64,000 nucleotides of DNA from Diplocarpon mali (taxonomy: Eukaryota > Ascomycota > Leotiomycetes > Helotiales > Drepanopezizaceae), in contig JAENRP010000148.1 of the NCBI GenBank assembly GCA_024741835.1, positions 1 to 64,000 on the forward strand, written 5' to 3'. The position numbers and the translations under genes are program-made. Of the stretch, positions 11,531 to 23,950 are shown piece by piece; the stretch's first letter is position 1, and the number at the start of each line of letters is the position of its first letter. The notes below the pieces were generated by a model, which was given only the letters and a program-made list of their open reading frames with translations, was not told the DNA's origin and did not search any database.

Positions 11531-11769
11531 TAGTTATTTATTATTAAGAGACTTATACTTATAAGCTCCTACTCTCTTATAATTACGTTTATTTATTTTC
11601 TCTTATAAAGCGTATTATAGAAGCTTCTCCTTTTTTAAAAATATAAAATAGGTAATATTCTTAAGCTACTATTATAAGGCGTAACCCTTTCTCAGATCCT
11701 CTTAGCTAAGGCCAAGATCTGCAAAGCTATAGCTATAAGCTCTGCACAGATCTCCTTTTAAAAGAGGCC

Positions 11770-12570
11770 TAGAGGCACTCCCTCGGCTAGAGGCCCGCTG
11801 GCGAATATACTAGTGATAGCAGAGGCAAAGGCAAGGGGTATAGCAAGGGCGACAGGGGCAAGGACGGCGGAGGCGGCGGCGATAGCAAAAGCGGCGATGG
11901 CAGGGGCAGGGATAAAAGAGATAAAGGGAGATACTATAGCAGCGGCTGCAATAGCAGTAGCAAAGGGGATAGGAGCGGCAGCGGCAATAGAAGCGAACGG
12001 GTCTAAGCTAGAGGGACTAAGAGCAAATAGGAATAGTATACTAAGAGTAAGAGAGGCAGCGATACTACTACTTATAAGAGTAGCAGGCCCTCTTAGTACT
12101 AGGGTCCAATTGCTCTTATCTTTTAAAATTAGCTTAAAACTTAATAAGACTTAATAAGATATACTATAGAAGCTCTAAAGCGCACCCTTTACTACATTTA
12201 GTAATAGCGCCACTTCCTCCTTAAAGGCGCTATAGGCGCAGGCCGATATAATAGCCTCTTAGGAGGCAAGGAGAGGTCCGCTGGCCTGCTAGTAGCCGTT
12301 GCTTAGCACTATATAATAAATGCAATACGTATCAAAGGTGCTATTAAAGTACTAATAATCGAGATTGCCAGTACTCTTATATATAATATAATATACGCAC
12401 GCGTTATTGCGCTCTATCGTAGGCTTAGGTATACGGTGCGCAATAGGGGCGGGGCTTTCTAGCGGCGGCGGCGGCGGCAGCGGCGGCGACGGCAGCAGCG
12501 GCTCATTGCCTAGTAAGCGCTAAGAGGACTGCGCTAAGGTGGCAGCTTCTATAGGAGCGCTAGCGACCTA
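11770..12570 (-). pseudogene. CoI-1 antisense accessory ORF with cysteine cluster
   Basis: Reading opposite to gag-pol, one frame runs from about 12570 to 11770, broken only by a few TAA/TAG. N-terminal part: proline-rich (EPLLPSPPLPPPPP at about 12500-12455), then IAHRIPKPTIERNNACV. A six-cysteine region at 12420-12290 is partly changed to Tyr here but is better kept in CoI-2. A middle part (SACAYSAFKEEVALLLNVV) is followed by an alanine-rich C-terminus (12110-11770). The frame is shared with CoI-2 at 23951-24780, which argues for past coding. The function is unknown. A + strand open frame at 11813-12154 in the same place is a shadow of the alanine-rich repeat. Confidence 0.6.
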
Positions 12571-12966
12571 GTATAAAGTTAGTATAACGCAAGGTATAAG
12601 GACTCTAAGGGTCTTACTTTATAAAGGCAGCTAAGGCTATAATAAGCAAGAGTTCCTTCTATATTTAAAAATTATTAATATAAAGATGATATTTTTAAAT
12701 AATAAAAGAGGGTTATTTTTAAAAAAAGGGAAGGAGAACCTCTGCGATAGAAATACTCTATAAGAAGCCTAATAGAATACTAGTGTAAAATTGCGAAAAT
12801 TCTTAAGCGCGCTTATTGCCTATAGTAACCCTTCTTATTCTAAAAGGAATAACCTTTAGAAGGGCAGTATATAAGATAAAGCCTCTTTTCCTTACAACTG
12901 CTATTCTTTCCTTTATTTTATTTATATAGCTAAGCGATTCTAGGAGTATTGCCTAACTAAGGGGTG
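12571..12966 (+). other. CoI-1 3' untranslated region with polypurine end
   Basis: No coding signal is seen. It holds A/T runs near 12660-12730 and ends CTAACTAAGGGG immediately before the 3' LTR, which is the likely polypurine tract (12957-12966). Confidence 0.6.
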
Positions 12967-13163
12967 TATTATATAGAATAGGCAGAGTCTTTACTTATTC
13001 TAAAGACCCTTTACGTGACTCTGCTAAGTTATAGACTCTACCTTTTCTTTCTGAAGTCTCCTTACTATATATACACTAGATAATAATATAATCAATCATC
13101 TTTATCTATATTAGCGAGCCTCTTAAGCGACCTAATAAAGGCCCTCCAGCCGACCGCACCATA
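12967..13163 (+). repeat. CoI-1 3' LTR (197 bp)
   Basis: Pairs with 5579-5775. Ends ACCGCACCATA and is followed by target duplication TCTTA at 13164-13168. Confidence 0.93.
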
Positions 13164-13168
13164 TCTTA

Positions 13169-15000
13169 TACCACTTAAGAGAAGTAAAAGGTTAACTATA
13201 CCTTTACCACTAGGCCTTACTGCCACTAGTTCTCTAGGCCTTACTACTACTAGTTCTATAGGCCTTACTGCTAACCCTAGTCCTAAAGATATTCCCTCTC
13301 CTAAGCCTACTTAAGAAGAAACCTCCCTTAGTATAGATTCTACTCCTAGGCCCGGCCTATAAGTAGATTCTCGAAATACCCTATTGCTATTAATTAAAGT
13401 TAAGGAAGAAGATATACTCTCTTTAAAGACATCTACCTTTATTATATCGGCCCCTTTCTTTTTAACTGCTTAATAGGCTGAAATCGCAAACCTCGTTAGC
13501 GCTACTATAGCTGCTGCTCTTTAAAATAATACAGCTGCCCCTTCTTCTTTAAGTGCTAGCCCTTAAAACGCTCAATCCCTTACCGCCGACTTACTGCCTC
13601 CCTTAGACTACTACCTTTTAATTATCCGACCTTTAGTCTTAGCTATCAACCCTTATTAGATCAAGTACCCTTAAACCCATTTTAGCAACTATTAAGGCAA
13701 AATCACTTATAATACTTAAAAGATAGCTATAAAGATATTTATTTAAAAGTACTTAAGCAACTTTACTTTAGGAAAAGACTAGATTACTACCTACTTTAAA
13801 TATATAATAAGTAAAGCTTAGAACCTAATCTTATAATATATAAATCCTATCTTTACTAATAAGTTTATATATACTACTAATATCCTTAGGGTTTTAAATC
13901 AAAGGTTCTTTAATTATAACTATATTTAATCTGCTAAGCTCAAATATAGCAGGCTAATTATAGGTTTAATATTATATAATAAGTTCTAATTTAAGTTTAT
14001 CACCTTTACTATAGCTAGCAAGATCGATCAATTTCGCTAGTTTAATAACATTTATAAAAAGGTCTCCTTAGCCTTAAAGAACGACCTTCGAATAGAGAAG
14101 TATAAAATAAATAATAATTATACTACTTTAAATAAGTTCTTAGCTATTGCAAACCGCAAGGCCTATAATATTAGGTAAGAAGAAGCCTATAACGCTTGAC
14201 GAATCGCCTCTGCTATTGCGTTCTCTCCTTTAAAGGACCGTATCTTAAGCATATTAAAAAAGGAGTTATAAAGACCTATAGCTATAGCTACCTCCTTAGC
14301 TCTTTATACTTATTCCCCCTTGCCGGCGGCCTACTAAGAAAGGTCTGCTAGCCCAAAGCCGTCGTCTAGTCTCTACTATAATTATAGAGCCTTTAGTTAT
14401 TATGCAATAGACTGCCCTAAGCTAAAGAAGTAGGGCGAGTTTATAATAGCTAAAGTTAAGATAGAAAACAACCTACTATTAAGAAACTGCTAAGCTATAG
14501 TAAAGACTCTTACTATAGTATAAGTTATAATTTATAAAAAGACTTAGATTTTAATTCCTACCTATTAATAGGCGGCCGCCAGTTCTTAATTCCTATAGAA
14601 CTAGCTTAAAATAGATTATTTATTAAAATAGTTACTTATATTAATAGTAGAGCTAATATTTTCGGTATTATTAAGATATCTTTAGCATACTAGCTCTTCT
14701 AAAGACTTAAGGTAAAGTTTATTAAACTACTTAAACTGATTACCCCTATTAGCTATAATAGCCTTAAGGGAGAAACTATTCGATTCGCCATCTTACTTAC
14801 TTTTATAATCGATAGGCAATGAATAAACTTCCCTTTCTTAATTATAAGCTTAAGAATAACTGACGTTTTAATTAGTAGGAAGTTCTTAAAGTACTATAAC
14901 CTTAAATAGTCTTATAGAAAGGGGAAAAATAGTATATCCTAGCCTAAGGATATGCCTATTATCTCCTACTTTAATTAACGTATACTAATCGATCTCTTAT
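13169..15000 (+). pseudogene. GyA gag and protease remnant
   Basis: After CoI-1 the GyA frame resumes with a Ser/Thr/Pro-rich N-terminal part (13190-13420) that includes one STPRPGL mini-repeat at 13340-13367. The retroviral-type gag domain follows at about 13600-14300 (SKIDQFRQFNNIYKKV near 14020, IASAIAFSPLKDRILSIL near 14205). A zinc-knuckle remnant lies near 14380-14430 (YYNYRAFSYYAIDCPKLK, from CxxC-x4-H-x4-C). The stretch 14590-14960 looks like the aspartic protease region (RITDVLISRKFL near 14860) but the catalytic DSG is not visible. Stops are TAA/TAG plus one TGA. Confidence 0.75.
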
Positions 15001-15101
15001 AGCTAATAAAACCCTTAATAGCCTAATAAGACGTCGATTATTAAGCAGCTATAATAGATGCTAAGGACAAAGACTTAAGAATAGCCTAAGCCTAGCTCTT
15101 A

Positions 15102-15341
15102 GTGCTAGTAAGCAATAACTCGAATTCTACTCCTAAGCCTAGCCTGCGAGTGAAAACTGCAAACTCGAATTCTACTCTTAAGCCTGGCCTGCGAGTAGCC
15201 TTTTACAAACTTAAGGATAGCAGTTTCTTTAAAGACTTGAAAAGAGATCTGAACTATATAAAGAAGGCCTTACTAAGAGTACTAGACCCTTTGCTCTCTC
15301 TTTTAGTAAAGAGAAATGCTCTTTTAAAGACAGCTTACTAA
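15102..15341 (+). pseudogene. GyA protease-RT linker with STPKPGLRV repeats
   Basis: An undisturbed 79-codon stretch of the GyA polyprotein between the protease region and RT. It holds two copies of a mini-repeat, STPKPSLRV (15128-15151) and STLKPGLRV (15173-15196), whose starts are 45 bases apart and in frame. The rest (DLKRDLNYIKKALLRVLDP) is charged and probably helical. The stretch belongs to the polyprotein and is not a gene of its own. Confidence 0.65.
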
Positions 15342-15589
15342 ATTAGCTTAATCTTAGCCTTAGCAATTAGCGCCTTCTACTACCGCTTTATAACTAAGGT
15401 AAGATAAGCTATATAAATTTAAGAACCGGCGCTTAAAGAGTTTATATTTATAAGCTCTATTTATAATTTAAATTAAGAGATTAATCGCTAAGAATCGGCT
15501 AGGCAAGTTGAAATTAGCTCCCTTGGCTTTAGTTTAGCGCTGCAAGCTAAGTATAAGAGTAATAATAAGCTAATAGATTAAAAGCTCCC

Positions 15590-17766
15590 GCCTTAGTATA
15601 CTAAGTTTAAGAACGTCTTTAATCGCTAGGCCTTTAATTAGCTGCTGAAACCTAGGCTAAGGGTAGATTATAAAATTAAGCTAATAAGCGAGAATAACTT
15701 AATAATTGAACCCCTTTGCCGCCTTATTAACAAATAGCTCTTAAAGGTCAAGAGCTATATTCTCAAGAACCTATATAAAGGATTTATCAAAGCTTTGAGT
15801 TCCCTTTAGGTAGCCCCAATCCTCTTTATTAGAAAAGCTAATAGCTCCTTACGTTTATATATCGATTACTAAAAACTAAACGCCCTAATAAAGAAAGACC
15901 TCTACCTAATTCCACTTATTAATAAGATAGTAGTACGTATATCGAAAGCTTATATTTTTATAAAAATCGATATATAATAAGCCTTCTACTATATCTGTAT
16001 ATTAGCTGACGCTAAGGACCTAATTACCTTTTATATATATTATAAGACTTATAAATATAAGGTTTTGCCATTTAAGCTAATAAATAGGCCTATTACCTTT
16101 TAAAGGTTTATTAATAATATTCTCTTTAACTACCTTAACGATTTCTACTCTACTTACTTAAATAATATTCTAATCTACTTAGAAAACTCCTTTAATTATA
16201 AGATTTATATTAAGAAGATCTTAGGAATTCTCTAACGCTATAGCCTTTAAGTAGATATTAAGAAAAGCGAGTTCGGGATTACTAAGATTAGGTTCTTAGG
16301 GTTTATTATTAGAGTTTATAAAATTGAAGTAGACCTTAATAAGGTCTTAGTTATTTAAGAGTAGAAATATATTAAGAACGTATAAGGTGTATAGAGCTTC
16401 CTTAGGTTCTGTAACTTCTATTAAAGGTTTATTCAAGGCTATAGTCGTATCTGCCGACCCTTAATAGCTCTTATAGGAAACGTTCCTTTTAATTTTAATA
16501 ACGCTTATAAGGAAGCTTAAGAAGCTTTGCGCTTAAGCCTTCAAATAACCCTGATTTTATACTACTATCACTTTTAAAAGTAGATAAGGCTTAAGACTAA
16601 TGCCTTTAATAGCGTAGTCGCTAGCGTACTCTCCTAGCTTTAGAAAGAAGATAACTACCACTTAATTAAGTACTTCTCGAAGACTATAAATAACGCTAAG
16701 CTAAATTACCCTATTTATAATAAAGAGCTCTTAGCGATTTTTAGATCGTTTTACTAATATAAGGCAGAGCTACTTAAGGCTTAGAAAATAGTATATATAT
16801 ATATAGATCATAAAGCCCTTAAGTGCTTTATAATAACTAAGGACTTAATAGCCTAGTAGGCTTGCTAGGCGGAATTCTTCGCTGACTTCAACTTCCTTAT
16901 TATATACTGAATAGGCATAATGAATACGCTAGCTGATATACTCTTACGTCAAGACTAAGAGCTGACCTCTCTCGAGGCTAGGAAACGAGCTTTACGCCAC
17001 TAGCAGCTCTTACCTAACGATAAGCTCTCTATAAAAGTACTTGCTACTAAAGGCGATTCCACTCCTAGGCCCGGCCCATAAGTAACGATTATACCAATCG
17101 CACTAATAGAGGCACCTATCGACCTAACGTCTAAGGTCGAGTATAATATGGAAAACTACTATATTATCGATAAGGTTATTTAAGCTAATAAGACTTCTCC
17201 TAAGCTATAGAAGTTCCGAGATAAGGCGCAAAGCCATAGCCTTAACTATAAACTCAGCTAAGGCAAACTCTTCTTCTAAGGTAGACTTATTATACTATTA
17301 CAACCTCCTAAACTATAAACAGCCTTAATTCGTTATATATATAAGCAACCTTGCGTCGCATACGCTAGAATCGGGAAAACAAGGCTTCTAGTAGGAAGAA
17401 AATACTACTAGAAAAGCCTTGGCAGCAACGTTAGCACTTATATTTAAAACTATTATTATTCGAAAATGAAAGCTTATTATAATAAAACCTTAGGTTTCTT
17501 ATAACCTTTGCTAATTCTCGAACAAATATACTAACACTTAACTATAGATTTTATAAAGCTTCCATTTGATAAACTCGGCTATAACTTTGCACTAGTAATA
17601 ATAGACCGATTATTGTAAAGGCAGTATTAATCCCGTATTATAAGACAGTTAATATAAAAGGCCTTATAGAATTGTTTTTAATTCACTAGATATGCTATTT
17701 TAATATACCTAACTCAATTCTATTAGATAAAGGCGCCTAATTCGTCTCTACCTTTTAGAAAGAGCT
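15590..17766 (+). pseudogene. GyA RT, RNase H and integrase N-terminal part
   Basis: RT begins near 15600. Palm motifs: LRLYIDYQKLNALIKKDLY at about 15850-15910, then FIKIDI near 15955, and YLNNILIYLENS at about 16145-16190 (the YLDDILIYS catalytic box, both Asp now Asn). RNase H follows at about 16560-16960 (KTNAFNSVVASVLS, IYIDHKALKCF, and NTLADILLRQDQE). A mini-repeat, STPRPGP, sits in the linker at 17061-17084. Integrase begins near 17320; HLTIDFIKLPFDKLGYNFALVII at about 17535-17600 marks the core. The frame is cut at 17766 by CoI-2 and continues at 25377. Confidence 0.88.
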
Positions 17767-17963
17767 TGTCGTGCAGAATGGGCGGAGTCTCCACTTATTC
17801 TGGAGACCCTCCACATGACTCTGCTAAGTCATAGACTCTCCCTTTTCTTTCCGAAGTCTCCTTACCATATATATACTAAAGAATAATATAATAAATCATC
17901 TTTATTTATATTAGCAAGCCTTTTAAGCGACCTAATAAAGGCCCTCCAGCCGACCGTACTATA
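17767..17963 (+). repeat. CoI-2 5' LTR (197 bp)
   Basis: The best-preserved CoI LTR: it keeps TGTCGTGCAGAATGGGCGG, TCTGGAGACC and CCACATGACTC, where the 3' copy shows CpA-to-TpA changes and the reverse-strand equivalent. Confidence 0.94.
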
Positions 17964-17977
17964 GTTATAAGCCTTAT
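17964..17977 (+). promoter_or_regulatory. CoI-2 primer binding site
   Basis: GTTATAAGCCTTAT right after the 5' LTR. It is the same initiator-Met half-tRNA complement as in CoI-1, with one extra C-to-T change. Confidence 0.65.
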
Positions 17978-18129
17978 AAGCACTTTAATATACTTTCTCT
18001 TTATATGCAACCGGCTAAAGGGCCCTTTGAGCTTCTAACCGACTTTTCGAGTATTTATAACAACTCAAAGGACCTTTATTTTTAATTAATAAATCTCTAT
18101 CTTTCAATTGAACCTTATTTGCAAACTTC

Positions 18130-21100
18130 ATTTATATACCCAACCTTTTTACTAAACTCTATTTAATATATCTGACTCTTTAAGCATCTCCGAGCCTTAC
18201 CTTAATACCTCTGCCTTTTAAGTAAAGTGGTTTAGTAAATATATATTCTTCGCTAAGCTTTATAATATTACTATTTTTACTAATCCGAGACTCCTATTTA
18301 AGTCAATTATAAAGACTGAGCCTTAAGCTCCCTTTATATAAGAGCTTAAGGAATTGGAAACGGCTAACTTTTGCGTAATATATATAAGGTTATATAAAGA
18401 GTATACAGCGACTCCATCCGAATAGATTTACGCCCGCTTTCCCTTAGGAGATCTGTTAAAGGCTCCTCTTCTATAGGCTTTTTATAAGGATATTAAAGAT
18501 AAATATAAAATCCTAATAAAGGAGCATTATATATATAAGGAGACTTAAAAGACCTAACGCAAATACTACAAATTACTCTTAAAATAGGTCTTTAAAACTA
18601 TTAATAGAACGCTCTTAGCTTCTGCAATAGCTTAAGTATAAATCCAAGCTAAGAAGCTCTCCTCTTTAATACTTAATAGAGATACTCTTATAAGTGGAAA
18701 TACTACTAATAACCTATATACTAATTTAATAAATTAGCAACTCTTACTTTAAGGCCTAGTATCTATTTTAAAGCGTAATATTGCGCCTTCTAATAAGGCT
18801 ATTTAGTCTTAGATAAGGCTCTAATACCGCGATATATTATACTAAGGTAAGACTAAGAGAACTAATACTTAATAGTAGATCTGGGAATAGTAGGAGGCGT
18901 ATCACTTAATAGAATAATACAATCTTCCTAAGATTAAAGGGAGACTAGGAGTTACTGACTTTTTAAACTTAATTATAATAAAGATTAATCCGAGTTAAGC
19001 GACTCGCCTAAAGGAGGAAATTATTACTAATAAGTAAATAGGAACCTTATGCAAGCACAACCTAATACAGCTAAGCCGCGCCCTAGTAGGCATTGAATCC
19101 AATAGAGCGATCGATAATAAAGGGCTAATAGTTTTTACTACTCAAGAGTCTCTCTTAAATGCCGAAACCCTTTTGCAAGCTCTAGCAAGCAGCTTCCGAA
19201 ATTGCTCTATAAGCTCTAAGAGGGAGACTAGGCCTAAGCGCCCTTATAAAGGCTTTAAAAATCACTATTAGAAGCCCTAGGACTATTAGAAACTATTATA
19301 TACTATAGATAGGCATAAGAAAAATATAAAGGTTTTCCCTTTGCGAAAGGAGGTCCTACGAATACAAAAGGCGTTAAACGCAGGAGACTAGTTCAAAGGT
19401 CTTTAAGCATAGCTTAAGGAGAATAATATTATAATAATAGCGATTGATAAATTCAAGGGAAAGGCTTTAGCCTCTAAGGAGGATAGTTTAAGTAGCAAAA
19501 GGGAGAACTTACTAATCTTTATAGTAATAGATCCCTTTGCCTTTAATACTTTTAAAGAATTGTTTAATATCTACTACTTCTCTAAGTTGGAACGCCACCT
19601 GCTCTTCTTAAGTATACTCCTTAACAATTGCGCGGCCACTCATATCGTTAATTCGAAGGATTTACTTATCGTAAGCACCTTTAAGCCTTCTGGCGACTTA
19701 TAGCAATATATTAAAGCAAGTACCTCAAGACTCCTAATTATTAGGAGAGGTGATAAATATATAGCAGACTCTTTTCTATAGTATAATAGCTCTCTTATAG
19801 GGATAACGCTTTATAACGTTACTATTATAAAGGAGTTTACTACTAATATCATCTCAAAGAGGCTCCTTATAGATAAGAGTTTTTAATACTCTAGGGTAGA
19901 CCTTACTTTGCGCTTTAAGAGCATTAAAGACTTTATAAAGCGAGCTTAATTAAAGCATTATAATAATCTCGTTTTCTTTAAATATAAGCCTATTAACTAT
20001 TTAGATCTTCCAAATATACTTTAATATGACTTCTTTACCTTAATAGCGTTCCTTATAGCTAAGACGACGCTCTATAATAGGTTCTAGTCTAGCTATATAC
20101 CTATTAAGGTGCGGGATAATAATATATACACTTAGCACCTTTGCGCTAGCCACTTAGGCGCAAAGGCTCTTTAAGCGCTAGTCAAGTGCGCTAAAGGAGT
20201 GAAGATTAGGGGAATACAAAGGCTAAAGTGCCCTATATGCGTAGTAGCGTCTACTAGGCAAGTTATTTCTTACGCTACCTCTAAGAACCGATCTTTAAGG
20301 CCCTTCTTTAGGATCTCTTAGGATCTCTTTAACTTTTTAAACAACTTATATAATAGTTGCTTATAGGTTCTTTTAATTAAAGATAAGTATAGTAATATAC
20401 TTTAGACGTTCTTATTAAGATCGAAGGGCAAAGATATAATTATAAAAGTCCTTTAGGCCTTTAAAGCATAAGTGAAACGCTAATATAGGCTTTCCATTTG
20501 CAAGATCAGATAAGATAATAACACTTTAGTAATCTCCTTAAAGGAAGACTCTCTTATAAAGTACCAGAGATAGGTAAAAAAGGAGGGAATCGATTTAGAG
20601 CTTACTCCTACTTATATATACCAACCTAATAAAGGCGTAGAGCAAGCAGGAAGGGAGTTAATTAAACGCTTTATTAAAATAAGGATCTACGCTAGGCTTT
20701 TAATAAGCCTTTGGCCGGAGGTTGTAAAGGCTGCTATATACCTTTATAATATTTCCCTACTCGCTAAGAAGAAGATGATCTTATTAAATAAGGCTCTCTA
20801 TAATTGGTTTAAATAATATTTTCAATTCTATAAGCCGCTACTTATTAAGTAGATAACGGCGAGCTTAAAGCCCAACTAAAGTCGCGTTTATACGTATAGC
20901 GCTTGCGTATACCTTTTAATTAAAGAGAGGGAGGTAAGGAAGGACCGCCGAACCTTTAAAATTGAATTATAAGGGTACTTAAATTACTTAATTAGATATA
21001 TTACCTTTAATATTTATAGAATCTGAGTTCCTATACTCTAGCAAGTAATAATAACTTATAATATCGAATTCGATAAGTCTCTCTTCTATAGTCCAAAAGC

Positions 21101-23720
21101 TAAGCGCGTAAACCCTATATTGCGCTAAGAACTTAAGATAACCCTCTAATTAATTAAAGAGGGAGAGGGAGCTTAAGACGCTAAGTTCGAAGGCATTTTC
21201 GAAGAATCAGAGCTTATTGCAAAGCTGAATACAATCACTATAAAAGAAGCCGCTATATAAGAAGAGCCTATATTATAGACTAACGCTGCTCTATAGCCTC
21301 TAACTAATAATATAGAAGGCCTTAACTTAAATCCAAATTCTCTAAGAGACCTATTTAAAAACTTAAAGGTAGAAGCAAGCAAACTAAAAGCCACTTCGCC
21401 AGTCTTTAAAAAGGCAAATAGCAATTAAAGCTTAAAGGTAATAATTCCCTATAAAGGCCCTACCGAAGAAGGAATTATAAACAACTTTAAAGGAGTCTTT
21501 AAAGACGAGTTCTATAAGGCGATCGGCAGATCTTTAGCCACTATTTTATATAAGAATAGAGATAGCTTAAAGGCTTTAAGATAGAGTCTTTAATTATAAA
21601 GGTAGGCCTTAGTAAACTTTAATAAAAGGCTAAAGGTACTACTACTAAGATCTGGGAGGAGCTCTAATAGTCTTATAAAAAGCGACTTAATAAAAGGAGC
21701 AGGCCTTAATAATATAATACCTTAAGTTATAATACTAGCTTAAAGACTATAGGCTTAAGAGATAGAGCTACCTAGACTTTTAAAAGAACCTCTAGTAATA
21801 ATAAAAATAAAGGAAGAGACCTATAAAGAAAAGCATAAGAAGGAACTCCCTCTTCCTAAGCAAAAGAGGACGAAACGCTCAAGCGTTAAGCAATAAGAGA
21901 CTTTAAAAGTATATACTACTACTTTAAAGTATATACTCTCTTAAAGTAATATTGATTTACCTTACTCCTTATATACGTAAGAGTTTATATTAACCTTTTA
22001 AGTGAATAAATAAATAAAAAAGGATAAGAAGGACTATTTGATAATTTATATAATTATTAAAGCTATAGTTAATAATTAGGCAAAGGATAAAGCGTAATCT
22101 CTTAATTGCCTATAGTACTAAGGCTCTTTGCCAAAGCCTCTGAAAGGATGGCAGGACTTAGAGAAGCACCCTTTTAATAAACAATTTAAGGAAGGAGGGC
22201 GCTAGGAGATTAGGAATTTAAAATCTTAAAGTTACTAGAGAATCGTACAAAGGGACTACTCAAAGCCCTTGCTAATACTATTAAAATAGGTTTTTACCTA
22301 TAAGGTCAATAGCTCTAGCGAGCTTTTAAAGTGCCGATTATAGCTAGTTGTATAAAGGGATCTTTAAAACAAAGCTTCAATTTTCTTAACCTACGCAGCT
22401 ACGCTTATAGCAAGGTCTTTTAAGGTACTAATAGCGCTTGCTATATACTTCGATATAGAAGTAAAGTAGTTCAATATTATTAATGCATTTGTTAACGCTC
22501 TTAAAGACCTAAGGAGTGCTCTAATTATATGCTTTTTATTAGATGGCTTTAAGCGCCTTAGTATAGTAGTAGAGCTGGACTGCGTGCTTTATAAGCTGAA
22601 AGACTCTTTAGCACTATAGTATAAGAACTTCGCAGGAACGCTTAAAGGCCTTTAACTTAAGCTATTAGGCAAAGAGCCTTATATTTTTATAATAAAGGAT
22701 CGCATAGTCTTTATAGCATTTTATATTAATAATATTCAAGTATTATATAAGGCCTTTAACCTAGATTAGGCGACTTATCTAATTGAAGACCTAAAGAGGG
22801 CATATAAGCTTACTATTATAGGAGATATCTCTTAGTTTCTTAAAGTAAGGATTATTTAAGATAAGAAGGTAAAGAGGATCTCTTTAATTTATAATACCTA
22901 TATTAAGAAGATCGCTTAAAAGTTCGGAGCTAATATAAGGAGAGTGCCTAGTACTTTATTATTAAAAAAGGAGTTTATTAAAAACTTAAGGCAAGCTTCT
23001 TTAGAAAAGGTAAAGGAGTACTAAGAGAAAATAGGCTCTATTCTTTATATAGCGATTGTAATACACCTAGATATTGCGTTTACAGCCTTCTAACTATCTT
23101 TCTTCTTAATTAATCTAAGCTTTAAGTACCTCTTAACCGCGGACTAAACACTTCGATACCTATATAGTATGCGCTTCTTAAGAATTGCTTATAGCTTTAA
23201 AGCTAGGGAATACCAATTAGTTGCATCTTTAAATGCTTCTTTTAAAGATGATTAAGAGACCTGCAGATCCTCTTAAGGATACGTCTTCTTCCTATTTAAA
23301 GGACCGATTATTTAGAAAGCGAATTGCTAAGCGACTATTACGCTCTCTTCTACTAAAGTAGAACTCTATAGTATAGTTTCTACTGCAAAGGAGATAATAG
23401 CTATAAAACGCCTCTTTAAGGAGATTTGTATAGACTCCCTCTTTAAATGGAATATATATTATAATAACTAATAAACTATTCGGCTAATTATTATAAAGAA
23501 TAAGAAGATTAAGATAAGCCTTTAATATATTAAAATCAGCAATATATAGATTTGCTAAGAGTATTAGAAAGGAAGCTTTTAAATAATCTACCTCCCTACT
23601 AAGGAGATATACGCAAATAGGCTTATTAAGAACCTGGACCGCTAGAAGTTTAAGAGCTTCATTTATTTATTAAACCTTTAAAGCTTTTAAATAATCGTTT
23701 AATAACTCGCACTTATTAGT
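18130..23720 (+). pseudogene. CoI-2 gag-pol polyprotein remnant
   Basis: Collinear with the CoI-1 polyprotein: gag from about 18180 and the zinc-knuckle remnant near 19240-19300. The protease region is at 19560-19860 (HIVNSKDLLIV near 19640). Integrase spans 19940-20940 and RT 22080-22900. The second aspartate of the catalytic box is lost here: YINNI at about 22720 against YIDDI in CoI-1. RNase H is at 23210-23660. In-frame stops are nearly all TAA/TAG. A minus-strand open frame at 21173-21424 is a shadow of this polyprotein. Confidence 0.87.
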
Positions 23721-23950
23721 AAGTAGTCACTTATTACTAAAAGACTTATACTTATAAGCTCCTACTCTCTTATAATTACGTTTATTTATTTTCTCTTATA
23801 AAGCGCATTATAAAAGCTTCTCCTTTTTTAAAAATATAAAATAGGTAATATTCCTAAGCTGCTATTATAAGGCGCAACCCTTTCTTAGATCCTTTTAACT
23901 AAGGCTAAGAGCTGCGAAGCTATAGCTATAAGCTCCGTATAGATCTCCTT

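Larger units (their letters stand above)
5579..13163 (+). mobile_element. CoI-1: full-length Ty1/Copia retrotransposon
   Basis: A 7585-bp element with 197-bp LTRs and the duplication TCTTA at 5574-5578 and 13164-13168. Domain order is gag, protease, integrase, RT, RNase H, which is the Copia order. A 1.4-kb 3' segment between pol and the 3' LTR holds an antisense ORF with a cysteine cluster. It sits in the GyA leader/gag. The copy CoI-2 is close to identical apart from transitions, and CoI-3 is a third, partial copy. All coding is broken by TAA/TAG. Confidence 0.95.

Noticed and set aside
11813..12154. 113-codon + strand open frame rich in Ala
   Set aside because: It overlaps the antisense accessory ORF. 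The CoI-2 copy is open on the minus strand here and the minus frame also contains the cysteine cluster, so the + frame is a shadow of GC-rich repeats.
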